From assembly GCF_003590875.1 (NCBI RefSeq), contig NZ_QYUN01000002.1:2542001-2606000 (forward strand): a stretch of 64,000 nucleotides of DNA. The letters run 5' to 3'. The translations under genes and the position numbers were made by a program. The stretch's first letter is position 1; each line of letters opens with the position of its first letter. Shown piece by piece: positions 53,682-64,000 of the stretch. The notes beneath the pieces are model-generated. The model ran no database searches. It was given only the letters and a program-made list of their open reading frames with translations, and was not told where the DNA came from. This DNA comes from Noviherbaspirillum cavernae. GTDB taxonomy: Bacteria; Pseudomonadota; Gammaproteobacteria; Burkholderiales; Burkholderiaceae_D.

Positions 53682-53979
53682 TTCACTGTTCCAATCCACT
53701 CGCACTAAAAGAACCACTCGACAAAAAGTGTAGTTCGCCAAGTCTGCCACAACTTAATCTGGAACAAGCTTTCGTTACCTGAAGGCATATTTATGCTCGC
53801 ATGTCTTTGCGAATTGACAATGCTCGCCATCGCCAAATGCAACTTCCCGGCGCAATCCTTATCAAAAAAATCAGCCTTCGCGCTGTCGCCGGCAATTCGG
53901 AAAGAAAGCAGATTCCCGTTTGCCGCGAACACGACCGCGACTTTTCAGACTCTATCCGGCAAACACGGAAACCGTATCG
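53682..53979. other. intergenic region before rlpA
   Basis: About 300 bp of lower GC with no supported gene. It should contain the rlpA promoter and the 53681 gene's upstream region. Confidence 0.35.
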
Positions 53980-54459
53980 ATGCTCGCTTTTCCTGCCCTT
54001 TTTCTTGTCATTGTCTGTCTGCACGGAGGCCAGGTTTTCGCCCAGCAGTCCAGACCGGCAAGCAAAAAGCCGACACCGGATCACTCCGGCGAGGCGCGCA
54101 AAGGCAAGGCTTCGTATTACGGCAAGCAATTCTACGGAAGGACCATGGCCGACGGCACGCCGATGAATCCGCATTCCAATGTCGCCGCCAGCAGGACGCT
54201 GCCTTTGGGCACCAGGGCCGAGGTCAGGAACCTCGTCAACGGCAAGAGCGAAATCGTGGTGATCAAGGATCGCGGCCCCTACATCGATGGACGCATCATC
54301 GACCTGTCGCCAAGGATTGCCGACAAGCTCGGCATGCGCCAACAGGGCGTGGTCCCGGTTGAGGTTCGGCCGCTGCATGTGCCGCAACCGGATGGCTCCG
54401 TCAAACTCGGCGTCGCGGCCCTGGAGGGAAACCGGGCATTGCTGACCAGCGGTGAATAG
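53980..54459 (+). CDS. rlpA: RlpA-like lytic transglycosylase
   Basis: A 159-residue exported protein with a double-psi beta-barrel. The signal peptide ends V-F-A-Q. The family core G-K-A-S-Y-Y-G-K-Q-F-Y-G-R-x-M-A-D-G, L-P-L-G-T and K-D-R-G-P-Y-I-D-G-R-I-I-D-L-S is complete. It lacks the SPOR domain and lipobox of larger RlpA, so it may act without septal targeting. Confidence 0.88.
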   Translation: MLAFPALFLVIVCLHGGQVFAQQSRPASKKPTPDHSGEARKGKASYYGKQFYGRTMADGTPMNPHSNVAASRTLPLGTRAEVRNLVNGKSEIVVIKDRGPYIDGRIIDLSPRIADKLGMRQQGVVPVEVRPLHVPQPDGSVKLGVAALEGNRALLTSGE

Positions 54460-54538
54460 CGATGAAGCCGCAATGAATGACGGTGAGTGAGCGATCCGGC
54501 GCACCGGATCGCATGCGAGCTCAGTCCGCTCAGTCCGA

Positions 54539-55612
54539 TCAGTCCGGTTTACCGATGCTCCGGCGCGGCTCCTTGCTCGCGGCAAAGATATCCCACGAGG
54601 CGATGAACAGCGCGGCGATCACCGGGCCGATCACGAATCCGTTCAGTCCGAACAAGGACAGGCCGCCGAGCGTGGAGATCAGCACCACATAGTCAGGCAT
54701 CTGCGTGTCCTTGCCGACCAGGAGAGGACGCAGAATGTTATCGACCAGTCCGATCACGAGCACGCCGAACACGATCAAGGTCACGCCTTGCCAGATCGCG
54801 CCGGTAACGAGGAAATAGATTGCCACCGGCACCCAGATCAATCCCGCTCCGACTGCCGGCAGCAGTGACAGGATCGCCATCACGACGCCCCACAGCAACG
54901 CCCCCTTGATGCCGAGGAACCAGAAAATCATTCCGCCGAGCGCGCCCTGCACGATGGCCACCGCGATATTGCCCTTGACCGTGGCGCGAATGACGGTGGT
55001 GAACTTGCTGAACAGGTTTCGCTTGTGTTCCATGCTGAGGGGCATGGCTTCGCTGATGCGCTGCGACAGGATCGTGCCGTCGCGCAGGAGGAAGAACAGC
55101 AGGTACAACATGATGGCGAATCGAATCAGGAAGCCGACGGTGTTCTGGCCGATGCTGACCGCCTGTTTGGCGATGAACTGGCTGACCTGCATCACGCCCT
55201 CCGAGAGCTTTTCCTGCAGGCTTGCGAGATCGCTCAGGTCGAAGCGGTCCAGCAGCTTGACCATCCAATCCGGCAACGCATGCAGGATCTGCTGGAAATA
55301 CATGCCGATATCGAGTTCGCGCGTGGAAACTCTCTCGTAGAAAGATGCACCCTCCTGCACCAGCAAGGTCGTGATCACGGTCATCGGAAAGATCACGACC
55401 ACAAGGCAGAGCAGCAGCGTGGTGATGGCGGCGAGATTGCGCCTCTGATTCATGCGCACCAGCAAGCGCCGGTAGAAAGGCGCGAACAGGATGGCCAGGA
55501 CCGTGCCCCAGAATACCGCACCATGAAACGGCCAGAGTATCCATCCGAATGCCAGCGACACGGCAATCAGCAAGACAAGGAATGTTTTTTGTTGAAGCTC
55601 GGGAGAATTCAT
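54539..55612 (-). CDS. AI-2E family transporter (PerM type)
   Basis: A 357-residue inner-membrane protein with about seven TM helices. The C-terminal half has the typical G-A-L-L-W-G-V-V-M-A-I-L-S-L-L-P-A-V-G and G-L-S-L-F-G-L-N-G-F-V-I-G-P segments. The family exports AI-2 in some bacteria and moves ions in others; the cargo is unknown. Confidence 0.88.
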   Translation of the reverse strand: MNSPELQQKTFLVLLIAVSLAFGWILWPFHGAVFWGTVLAILFAPFYRRLLVRMNQRRNLAAITTLLLCLVVVIFPMTVITTLLVQEGASFYERVSTRELDIGMYFQQILHALPDWMVKLLDRFDLSDLASLQEKLSEGVMQVSQFIAKQAVSIGQNTVGFLIRFAIMLYLLFFLLRDGTILSQRISEAMPLSMEHKRNLFSKFTTVIRATVKGNIAVAIVQGALGGMIFWFLGIKGALLWGVVMAILSLLPAVGAGLIWVPVAIYFLVTGAIWQGVTLIVFGVLVIGLVDNILRPLLVGKDTQMPDYVVLISTLGGLSLFGLNGFVIGPVIAALFIASWDIFAASKEPRRSIGKPD

Positions 55613-55708
55613 GAGGGTGCGCTATCCAGGCAGGCGAAGCAATCAAGTCGGACTTACTGCAAACGCAATGCTACCTGAATGTCACCCGCGGGAATGATTT
55701 CGTCCGGG

Positions 55709-56317
55709 TCATTCCATCCCGATGCGCAGGAGCAGCAGCAGCACATCGCCATTGCCCTTGTTGTCCGAGAGGCGCGGCACGTAGGAGAACAGCAGCTTGA
55801 CCTTCTCCGTTCCGAGCGAAGCGACCGGCAGCACGACGGGAAAGGGAAATCCGCCAAAGTAGTCGACACGACTGGTCAGCGCGACAGTGACGCCGGCTCC
55901 CGCCTCGATGCCGGTCTGCCCCAGCCGCCACATCCACTGATACGCATAACCCGCCATCAATTGCGGATCGCGGTGCGAGTCCGAAATCAGCATCATGTAC
56001 AGCGACTCGTCATTTCCCTTGGCATTGCGAATCGATTTTCCAAACCCGCCGCCCCATGTCGTTTCATTGAAGCCGTCGAGCTTTTCCTGCGTATAGGTGC
56101 TCCGCCCATGATATGCATAGCCCGACAGATACAGATCGGGCTTGCCGGTACTGGCGATGTTGCCGAGGTTATCCGTGGCGCGGTGCCACCAGCTCGCTTC
56201 CTCGGCTTGCTGTGCCATGGCGATACCGGGAAAGGCGCCTGCAATGGCGACGATCGCGCAGCCGGCAAGGCGCATGAGAAAAGGCGGGATGGATTGTCGA
56301 ATGGCGGTTTCGGGCAT
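55709..56317 (-). CDS. pagP: lipid A palmitoyltransferase PagP
   Basis: A 202-residue outer-membrane enzyme that adds palmitate to lipid A. The signal peptide ends A-M-A-Q. Catalytic residues are H70 (Y-A-Y-H-G-R), D113 and S114 (S-D-S-H). The N-terminal amphipathic W-W-H segment and the eight-strand barrel with a final L-R-I-G-M fit PagP. Expected to respond to envelope stress. Confidence 0.9.
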   Translation of the reverse strand: MPETAIRQSIPPFLMRLAGCAIVAIAGAFPGIAMAQQAEEASWWHRATDNLGNIASTGKPDLYLSGYAYHGRSTYTQEKLDGFNETTWGGGFGKSIRNAKGNDESLYMMLISDSHRDPQLMAGYAYQWMWRLGQTGIEAGAGVTVALTSRVDYFGGFPFPVVLPVASLGTEKVKLLFSYVPRLSDNKGNGDVLLLLLRIGME

Positions 56318-56547
56318 GCGATCTTGAACGTGGCAATGCGAGCGCTGCCTGTGCTGCCAACGCCTGCGAGAATTTGTCGTTGCCCGATGATCGCATCACC
56401 GCGGAAGGCGCATTTTGAGAAAACTGAAATGCCGTGCATGTATGTTGCATACAATTGCACACGAAACAGCACACCCCTCGCTTTCATCCGGAAGCGATTT
56501 GATCGCGGACAAGCAACGGTCGTGTTGATCGCCGATTCAGCGGCAGC

Positions 56548-56895
56548 TCAGGCGACCCCCGCGCCCTTTTCCTTTCGATTTCGCCTTGCCGCAAGCCGGG
56601 CCGTCAAGCCGTCCTCGCCTTCTTCCTGCCTGGCCTGGGTATCGACGGTTTTGACACCGGCCTTCAATCGCTGCAGCCGCGCGTAATCCTCCGGCTCATC
56701 CTTCGCCATCTGCTTTTCACGCCATTTGTAGAAGACCATGATGCCAAGCGTCGCAGCCACGCCGATCGCCAGTTTTCCCTTGTTATCGCTCAAGGCATTC
56801 TTGATGACGCTGGCCGCGCCCGCATCGGTATCCTCCGCGCCGGGATCGGGCATCGGGAGTGGGGTTGTCGCGTCGGGGGAAGGCTTCTGGGACAT
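56548..56895 (-). CDS. hypothetical 115-aa protein with one TM segment
   Basis: A Pro/Asp-rich N-terminal part, a TM helix (about 43-57, LAIGVAATLGIMVFY) and a charged C-terminal helix. AGGTG precedes the ATG closely; a GTG two codons earlier is possible. No family recognised. Confidence 0.6.
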   Translation of the reverse strand: MSQKPSPDATTPLPMPDPGAEDTDAGAASVIKNALSDNKGKLAIGVAATLGIMVFYKWREKQMAKDEPEDYARLQRLKAGVKTVDTQARQEEGEDGLTARLAARRNRKEKGAGVA

Positions 56896-57217
56896 GCTCA
56901 CCTCAAATATTCTGCGTGCCGGAATGCTTTTTCAGTGCTTCATGGCGAGTAAGTTAGTTCCTGAATTCAGCAACTGGTTCAGCCCCGAAGCCGGTGCGCC
57001 GCTTGGGAAATATCAAATCTGCGTCAATTTGTATCCGTGTCGCAAGAAATCACCCCGGAAAAATCCGCCGCAGAGTCGGCCACGTCGCATCTGCAACCAA
57101 TAAGGACACAACGCATCGAATGATCAGGACGCATTTCATGATGGCGCGCATGCATGAAATGAGGCCCGTTCAATGTGACGCGTTATGCCGACTCAAACCA
57201 TCTTGATGGAGAACTAC
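56896..57217. other. intergenic region before the ferritin-like gene
   Basis: About 320 bp with the promoters of the divergent TM protein and ferritin-like gene. No operator could be recognised; a Fur-type palindrome was not seen here. Confidence 0.35.
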
Positions 57218-57772
57218 ATGAGCAATTCCAATTTCCTGAGCGATATACAGACATTGCGCGACCGCGCACGTCAGCACATCGAGGCAGGCGCGGTCACCGC
57301 AGGTTACTCAGCCGACCGCGACACCGTGTTGAAGCTGTTGAACGAGTCGCTGGCAACCGAGATCATTTGCGTGCTGCGTTACCGCAGGCACCATTTCATG
57401 GCGAAAGGCATCCATTCGCCCAGCGTCGCGGACGAATTTCTCGTTCACTCGAATGAAGAGCAGGGTCACGCCGACCGCATCGCCGAACGCATCGTCCAGC
57501 TTGGCGGCGAGCCGAATTTTTCGCCGGAAGGCTTGACCACACGCAGCCACGCCGAATATATCGAGGCAGGATCGCTGACCGACATGATCAAGGAGAATCT
57601 GGTGGCCGAACGGATCGCGATCGACAGCTACAGCGAAATCATCCGCTATCTCGGCGACAAGGATCCGACAAGCCGCCGCATGTTCGAGGAAATCCTGGCG
57701 GTGGAAGAAGAACACGCGGACGAACTGGCCGATCTTCTGACGGGCCTGTCCGAGAGCGACGTCAAGCATTGA
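57218..57772 (+). CDS. ferritin-like / bacterioferritin-type diiron protein
   Basis: A 184-residue four-helix protein. Diiron ligands are implied by N-E-S-L-A-T-E, E-E-Q-G-H-A-D, V-A-E-R-I-A-I-D-S-Y and E-E-E-H-A-D-E. It could store iron or protect DNA like Dps. GGAG precedes the ATG at 57218; upstream ATGs at 57185 and 57206 are also in frame. It fits the iron theme of the window but stands alone. Confidence 0.85.
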   Translation: MSNSNFLSDIQTLRDRARQHIEAGAVTAGYSADRDTVLKLLNESLATEIICVLRYRRHHFMAKGIHSPSVADEFLVHSNEEQGHADRIAERIVQLGGEPNFSPEGLTTRSHAEYIEAGSLTDMIKENLVAERIAIDSYSEIIRYLGDKDPTSRRMFEEILAVEEEHADELADLLTGLSESDVKH

Positions 57773-57839
57773 CCGCACCGACTGACTTTCTCGCGAAAGG
57801 CGGCGGATGGCCGCCTTTTCTGTATCCGCGCAGTGCTAG

Positions 57840-57994
57840 TGTTCTGAGTTGGAAATTCGTTGCAAATAAAAGTGATGAAATCGCGACGAGACAAGGAAAA
57901 AAGCGCAGCAAGGCCGAGGCCTTGCGAGCACTTTTGACGCGGTATCGATGCGATTCTCGTCATCTTTTATGCAGCGAATTTCGAATTCAGGACA
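57840..57994 (-). mobile_element. 155-bp MITE-like element, copy B
   Basis: Inverted copy of the element at 14922-15076, same 155-bp length, about six differences. Flanked by CTAG (left) and TTAG (right). Its terminal inverted repeats and central GCAAGGC hairpin are intact. It lies between the ferritin-like gene and a secreted protein gene. It carries no transposase. Confidence 0.8.
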
Positions 57995-58327
57995 TTAGAT
58001 TCGCACAGACAGCCGGCGCTCCCGGATACGATTTTTCAGCATTGACGCTTCACCTTCACCGGCTTCGACACCACCCGTTCCACTTTCACCTTGATACCCG
58101 CTGCGGACGCGAGGCATGAGCGACATATCCGGGCATCGGACAGGCATTTTAGTTACCTGACGAGTTACCTGACGATTTTGACTTTCAGGCAAAACAACTC
58201 TATCTTCCTCTCCTGCAACTCTCGCGACAGGCCTGCCGGTGGCAGACGCATCCAACCGCGATGCAAGCCGGTACCAGGTTGCGTTCGGCACCTGTCGCCA
58301 TCACCTCCAACAACGAAAAACAGAAAA
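57995..58327. other. intergenic region
   Basis: About 330 bp after the MITE copy. The frame of the next gene extends upstream without a start signal. Nothing else was seen. Confidence 0.35.
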
Positions 58328-59452
58328 ATGAAACAGACAATCTCGCTATCCGTCCCGGCGTCCGAAGCGCCAACCGCCCGCCAGAGCATGCTGTCTCGTC
58401 TCGCCCCGCTCGCCGCCGTATTGCTCGCACTGGCACCCGCCGCATGGGCCGGCCAGCAGCTCGACACCGATCCATGCGCGGGCCGCAGCCAAGCGTCCTG
58501 CAACGCCTTGGGCGTGACAGACAAGCCATCGATCGCATGGAGAAATACCTTCAGTGCGAGCGAAGGCCAGCAGGTAAGCGCGCGCCTGACCAAAATGATG
58601 GAGGTGATCCTGCAAGCGCCGGAACTGCGCGAACCGCGTGGAATGAGCCTGCATCCTTCCATGTCGGCAAGTCCGCCGCCAGCGCATGCCGAAAAACAGC
58701 ACCCCGCCCTCATCGAAGCGTTTCTGTTGGCCAAGTTCATCACGGTCGAAGACAAACACGCGACGCAGGACAAGAAAACCGGTGCATGGAAAGGGACCGG
58801 CGAAGGGCCGATGCTGCGCATGCGTTTCAACGACCTGGGCGCCTTCCTGAGCATCACCCCTATGGACTACGCCAAGCCGGGTCAGTACTACACCGAACCG
58901 CCAAAGGTCGGCGAGGTGGGGGGCTTTCCCGTCTACAAAACAGCAGGCCCGGAAGTCATTCTCATCCACAAGCGAGACGCCCTGCCATGGCGGCCGGTTC
59001 CGGTGGAACGCTATCTCCAGACCCTGATCTCCGATGAAGAAACGCTGCACGCCGGCTTCCAGAAGCAAATGGCAAGCACCCAGGGTGCCGGAAAAGCCGA
59101 ACTGGAAAAAGCCAACGCCGATCGTCAGACGCGCATCGACACCATGAAACAACAACTCGCGCAACTCTCGCCCGCCCAACGACAGGCAGGCGCCTGCAAT
59201 GCCGCCCGGCGCAAGCGCGGCGATATCATCGGACTGGACTTCAATTGCGGCCCCGGCTCGGAGCCGCTGGTCGAGCCGAATCAGGACTACTTCACCCGCT
59301 CCGCGCCCAAAGGTTCTCTGCAAGTACTCGCCATCTCCACCACGTGGGGCGTGCTGCCCAGAAACGACCGCATGCCCAATGTCCTGGGTCGGAAACTGCG
59401 TGCCTCGCTGTCGGAGATGGATTTGAAGGCGCTGCAGGCAATGATGGATTGA
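58328..59452 (+). CDS. secreted protein of unknown function, 374 aa
   Basis: An exported protein. The signal segment (about 20-42) ends A-A-W-A-G. The mature part has a paired-Cys start (DPCAGRSQASCNALG), a central region with R-M-R-F-N-D-L-G and a helical stretch (ELEKANADRQTRIDTMKQQL). Its C-terminus has C-N-A-A-R-R-K-R-G-D and F-N-C-G-P-G. I recognise no family. The ribosome binding site is weak. Confidence 0.65.
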   Translation: MKQTISLSVPASEAPTARQSMLSRLAPLAAVLLALAPAAWAGQQLDTDPCAGRSQASCNALGVTDKPSIAWRNTFSASEGQQVSARLTKMMEVILQAPELREPRGMSLHPSMSASPPPAHAEKQHPALIEAFLLAKFITVEDKHATQDKKTGAWKGTGEGPMLRMRFNDLGAFLSITPMDYAKPGQYYTEPPKVGEVGGFPVYKTAGPEVILIHKRDALPWRPVPVERYLQTLISDEETLHAGFQKQMASTQGAGKAELEKANADRQTRIDTMKQQLAQLSPAQRQAGACNAARRKRGDIIGLDFNCGPGSEPLVEPNQDYFTRSAPKGSLQVLAISTTWGVLPRNDRMPNVLGRKLRASLSEMDLKALQAMMD

Positions 59453-59775
59453 GTTCCTTGCCCGGTCTGGCAATGCTGCCGTCACGAGCGCGGTCTGCCC
59501 GGGCCGCGCAGTGAATGAGCGCATGGCTCGCGGCGGCGCATACCTCACGCTTGGATGCACACCGTTATATGCAAATCAAGACCCCATGCCGCATTGCACT
59601 CTAAAGTACAGCCATTCCCCGAAGGGCAATGAACACGGTTAACCATGTCTGCGTCCCCGGGCCCAACCTGCTGGATGGAAGTCGACAAGAACTATCGCTT
59701 GATGGACGCACGCAATGTGCATGTCGGGCAGACCGATCGGATTCGAGTTCCATGCTGCGCTTTTACGGATGAATC
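59453..59775. other. intergenic region
   Basis: About 320 bp with no supported gene. It lies between the secreted protein and the short integrase remnant and may belong to the decayed element. Confidence 0.35.
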
Positions 59776-59862
59776 ATGGAACGAGTCGATCAGGCAATCG
59801 CAATTTTTTTGGCCGCTTTGGTACTTCTTGTGATTGCTGGCGTGCTTCTCATCCCGTATTAG
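59776..59862 (+). CDS. predicted 28-aa single-pass membrane protein
   Basis: A 28-codon frame: acidic/basic start M-E-R-V-D-Q then one hydrophobic helix (FLAALVLLVIAGVLLIPY). A GGA lies upstream but there is no strong ribosome binding site. It could be real or a chance helix. Confidence 0.35.
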   Translation: MERVDQAIAIFLAALVLLVIAGVLLIPY

Positions 59863-59879
59863 GGCTTCGCCATCGATGC

Positions 59880-60121
59880 GGCACATCCGTTACCGCCGCA
59901 CGTATAACACACGCCACTCCTACGCCACCCTCGGACTGATGTCGGGCGCGAAACGAGGCTTTCTTGCAAAACAGCTAGGGCATTCGCAGGCAGTGTTTTT
60001 TAAAGTGTTGCCGATTGGATCAGCGGCGAAGATGATGGCCGCGAAATCGACAAGATCGCGGCCGTGCTTGGCGGATTTGTCCCCGGTTTGTCCCCGAAAC
60101 AGGCAACACCCTGCCCCCTGA
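59880..60121 (+). pseudogene. frameshifted C-terminal remnant of a tyrosine recombinase
   Basis: The frame ending at 60121 carries R-Y-R-R-T-Y-N-T-R-H-S-Y-A-T and A-K-Q-L-G-H-S, the box II motif of phage integrases (R-H and H of the R-H-R-Y set). After V-F-F-K-V the frame shifts by one base. The continuing sequence from 60010 reads A-D-W-I-S-G-E-D-D-G, where a Y for V-Y-A-D-W is expected, so one base has been lost. The N-terminal part is absent. It points at the 3' end of tRNA-Ser, the usual island attachment geometry. Confidence 0.8.
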
Positions 60122-60157
60122 AAATAAAAATGCCCGATTCTCGTTGAGAATCAGGCA
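60121..60157 (-). terminator. terminator of the tRNA-Ser transcript
   Basis: Stem TGCCcGATTCTC / GAGAATCaGGCA; on the minus strand a T-rich run follows. It lies 11 bp past the tRNA 3' end. Confidence 0.8.
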
Positions 60158-60168
60158 CTTGGAACGCT

Positions 60169-60259
60169 TGGCGGAGAGACGGGGATTCGAACCCCGGATA
60201 GGCTATGAACCTATACACGCTTTCCAGGCGTGCGACTTAAACCACTCATCCATCTCTCC
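60169..60259 (-). tRNA. tRNA-Ser (GGA anticodon)
   Basis: On the minus strand the acceptor arm GGAGAGA pairs with TCTCTCC, followed by G and the encoded CCA. The anticodon is GGA within CCTGGAAAGC. A long variable arm and GGTTCGAATCC T-loop are typical of class II tRNA-Ser. 91 nt including CCA. The adjacent integrase remnant suggests it served as an attachment site. Confidence 0.93.
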
Positions 60260-60352
60260 TGAATTCAGGTTTTCGCTTTGAACGAAGCCGCACATTATAG
60301 CAAAAAAGTCGGGCAAAAAATTGCACTATTTAAACTCTGACCCGAAAAGGCA

Positions 60353-60387
60353 TAAAAAACCGGCGCAACATCATGTGATGCGCCGGT
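60353..60387 (-). terminator. terminator of acs
   Basis: ACCGGCG / CGCCGGT stem with an inner CATCA / TGATG pairing, followed on the minus strand by TTTTTTA. It lies about 20 bp past the acs stop. Confidence 0.8.
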
Positions 60388-60406
60388 ATTCAGGTGACGA
60401 TTTCGC

Positions 60407-62389
<1,983 letters not shown>

Positions 62390-62709
62390 GGTTGTCTCCG
62401 TCTCTACTTTAATGTGGTCAATGCACGATAAGTTGAACGCATGACAAGGTAAGCTTTTACGCTTACTCAAGCCTTACATGACTTTTCCGGCACTACTGCG
62501 CCGCATCAAGAATTATCGTTTTTCATGCCATGTCCTAACGACGTCGCATCAAGCTGGCCGCCAGGCGCATTTATATAATTTCATGGCATTTTGCCATCGG
62601 GGTTTCTCATCGCCGCACGGCGTGCGCAATCGCGGAACCCGCCGCAGAGAAACGGCCTGCGCGTGTAAAATGCTGGGGTTCCGTTTTCGTTTCAAATGAG
62701 AAAGCCTGA
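62390..62709. other. divergent region between acs and UPF0114 gene
   Basis: 320 bp with two divergent promoters. Lower GC than the genes. No specific operator recognised. Confidence 0.4.
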
Positions 62710-63330
62710 ATGAAGATTAACGATACTCCCTCCTCTTCCGCCAAAGGTCGCATCCGGCCGCTGCCCAATCTGATTTTCATGAGCCGCTGGCTGCAACTGC
62801 CGCTGTACCTCGGCCTGATCCTCGCGCAGTGCGTCTACGTATTCAACTTCTGGGCCGAACTGGTTTATCTGATCGGTGCCGCATTGGGCAACAACGATTC
62901 GCTTCAGCATATTCTCGACGCGGTCGCGGTTCAAGGCGGCACGCGTCCGACCGGCCTGAACGAAACGACAATCATGCTGGTGGTGCTGGGTCTGATCGAT
63001 GTCGTGATGATTTCGAACCTGCTCATCATGGTCATCGTCGGCGGCTATGAAACCTTCGTCTCGCGCATGAACCTAGACAGCCATCCGGACCAGCCCGAAT
63101 GGCTATCGCATGTGAACGCCTCGGTGCTCAAGGTCAAGCTGGCGACTGCCATTATCGGCATTTCCTCGATTCACCTGCTCAAGACCTTCATCAACGCCCA
63201 TGCATACGATGTGAAGACGCTGCTCGCGCAAACCGGCATCCATGTGGTGTTCCTGCTGTCGGCCCTCGCCATCGCCTACAGCGACCGCCTCATGGCCGTT
63301 GCGCATGACCACGCCAAGAATTCCCATTGA
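62710..63330 (+). CDS. UPF0114 (YqhA-like) inner-membrane protein
   Basis: A 206-residue protein with about four TM helices; matches UPF0114/YqhA by L-I-F-M-S-R-W-L-Q-L-P-L-Y-L-G-L and the G-G-Y-E-T-F-V-S-R segment. The function is unknown. It stands 26 bp upstream of the fumarase gene, so it is probably co-transcribed with it. Confidence 0.88.
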   Translation: MKINDTPSSSAKGRIRPLPNLIFMSRWLQLPLYLGLILAQCVYVFNFWAELVYLIGAALGNNDSLQHILDAVAVQGGTRPTGLNETTIMLVVLGLIDVVMISNLLIMVIVGGYETFVSRMNLDSHPDQPEWLSHVNASVLKVKLATAIIGISSIHLLKTFINAHAYDVKTLLAQTGIHVVFLLSALAIAYSDRLMAVAHDHAKNSH

Positions 63331-63356
63331 ACCCCAGCAATCAACTTCCAGCCACC

Positions 63357-64000
63357 ATGACCATCATCAAGCAAGAAGACCTCATCGAATCCGTCGCCGC
63401 CGCGCTGCAGTACATCAGCTACTACCATCCGGTCGATTACATTCAGCATCTGGCGCGCGCCTATGAAACGGAACAAAGCCCGGCGGCGAAAGATGCCATC
63501 GCGCAAATCCTGACCAACTCGCGCATGTGCGCAGAAGGTCGCCGCCCGATCTGCCAGGACACCGGTATCGTCAACGTCTTCCTGAAGATCGGCATGGACG
63601 TGCGCTTCGAAGGCTTCAAGGGTTCCATCACCGACGCCGTCAACGAAGGCGTGCGCCGCGGCTACAACCATCCCGACAACGTGCTGCGCGCATCGGTGGT
63701 TGCCGACCCGCAGTTCGACCGCAAGAACACCAAGGACAATACGCCGGCCGTCGTGCACATGGAACTGGTGCCCGGCAACACCCTCGACGTGCAGGTCGCG
63801 GCCAAGGGCGGCGGCTCCGAGAACAAGTCCAAGTTCGTCATGCTCAACCCCTCCGACTCCATCGTTGACTGGGTATTGAAAACCGTGCCGACGATGGGTG
63901 CCGGCTGGTGCCCGCCGGGCATGCTCGGCATCGGCATCGGCGGCACCGCCGAGAAGGCGATGCTGATGGCGAAGGAAGTGTTGATGGAAGACATCAACAT
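63357..64000 (+). CDS. fumarate hydratase class I (truncated by window end)
   Basis: The first ~214 residues of an Fe-S dependent class I fumarase. The start MTIIKQEDLIESVAAALQYI, the cluster Cys in P-I-C-Q-D-T-G, and G-G-G-S-E-N-K-S are typical, as is G-W-C-P-P-G near the edge. It converts fumarate to malate and depends on a [4Fe-4S] cluster, so it is a client of the SUF system. The rest lies beyond 64000. Confidence 0.93.
   Translation, partial: MTIIKQEDLIESVAAALQYISYYHPVDYIQHLARAYETEQSPAAKDAIAQILTNSRMCAEGRRPICQDTGIVNVFLKIGMDVRFEGFKGSITDAVNEGVRRGYNHPDNVLRASVVADPQFDRKNTKDNTPAVVHMELVPGNTLDVQVAAKGGGSENKSKFVMLNPSDSIVDWVLKTVPTMGAGWCPPGMLGIGIGGTAEKAMLMAKEVLMEDIN

Noticed and set aside
54738..55646. 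Alternative minus-strand frame over the AI-2E permease
   Set aside because: Out of frame with the clear membrane protein and very Arg/His-rich.
59453..60259. Intact prophage or genomic island
   Set aside because: Only a frameshifted integrase end is present; no other phage or conjugation gene was seen.

Overview
The window looks like a high-GC betaproteobacterial chromosome, most likely Burkholderiales and probably Oxalobacteraceae-like. The pointers are a Bug/TctC tricarboxylate-type binding protein, a class I fumarase next to a UPF0114 protein, PagP, a PiuC/TonB-receptor iron locus and many short alanine-rich secreted proteins. This placement is inference from gene families, not from a marker gene.

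Layout. 0.4-2.8 kb: L,D-transpeptidase coupled to a TPR protein (minus). 3.1-8.3 kb: a 1,730-residue coiled-coil protein made of about eleven ~98-residue repeats with one C-terminal membrane segment. 8.6-15.8 kb: orphan REC-Hpt protein, ALDH7-type aldehyde dehydrogenase, small lipoprotein, PbpG-like peptidase, SrkA kinase and a UPF0149/SEC-C protein, with a 155-bp MITE-like element before the last. 16-24 kb: small envelope proteins, an 11-blade NHL lipoprotein, a NUC1 nuclease and a Bug protein. 23.8-35 kb: an iron region holding FMN oxidase, PiuC, catecholate-type TonB receptor, ferric-iron binding protein and exbD-exbB-tonB, with four Fur-box-like sites and a remnant of a second piuC. 29.5-39.2 kb: small genes, including two paralogous pairs and a three-copy DnaA-box-like repeat.

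39.2-49.0 kb is the most striking part. A single plus-strand cluster begins with an IscR-type regulator (ligands C92/C98/C104/H107) preceded by a type-1 IscR-like palindrome. It runs sufB-sufC-sufD-sufS-sufU-sufT, a Rieske ferredoxin, a JAMM peptidase, a ubiquitin-fold sulfur carrier, a rhodanese-E1 fusion and a CysM-type cysteine synthase. The last four match the CysO/Mec+/MoeZ/CysM thiocarboxylate route to cysteine known from mycobacteria. The cluster therefore appears to couple making cysteine with using cysteine sulfur for Fe-S clusters. The carrier has an 11-residue tail after its Gly-Gly, which the adjacent JAMM enzyme could remove.

49-64 kb: CBS protein, secreted proteins, a papain-like peptidase, a glutaredoxin-fold protein without cysteines, OsmC, RlpA, an AI-2E-family permease, PagP, a ferritin-like protein, the second MITE copy (inverted), a decayed integrase end facing tRNA-Ser(GGA), acetyl-CoA synthetase, UPF0114 and a truncated class I fumarase. 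No CRISPR array, rRNA, intact transposase or intact prophage was seen.
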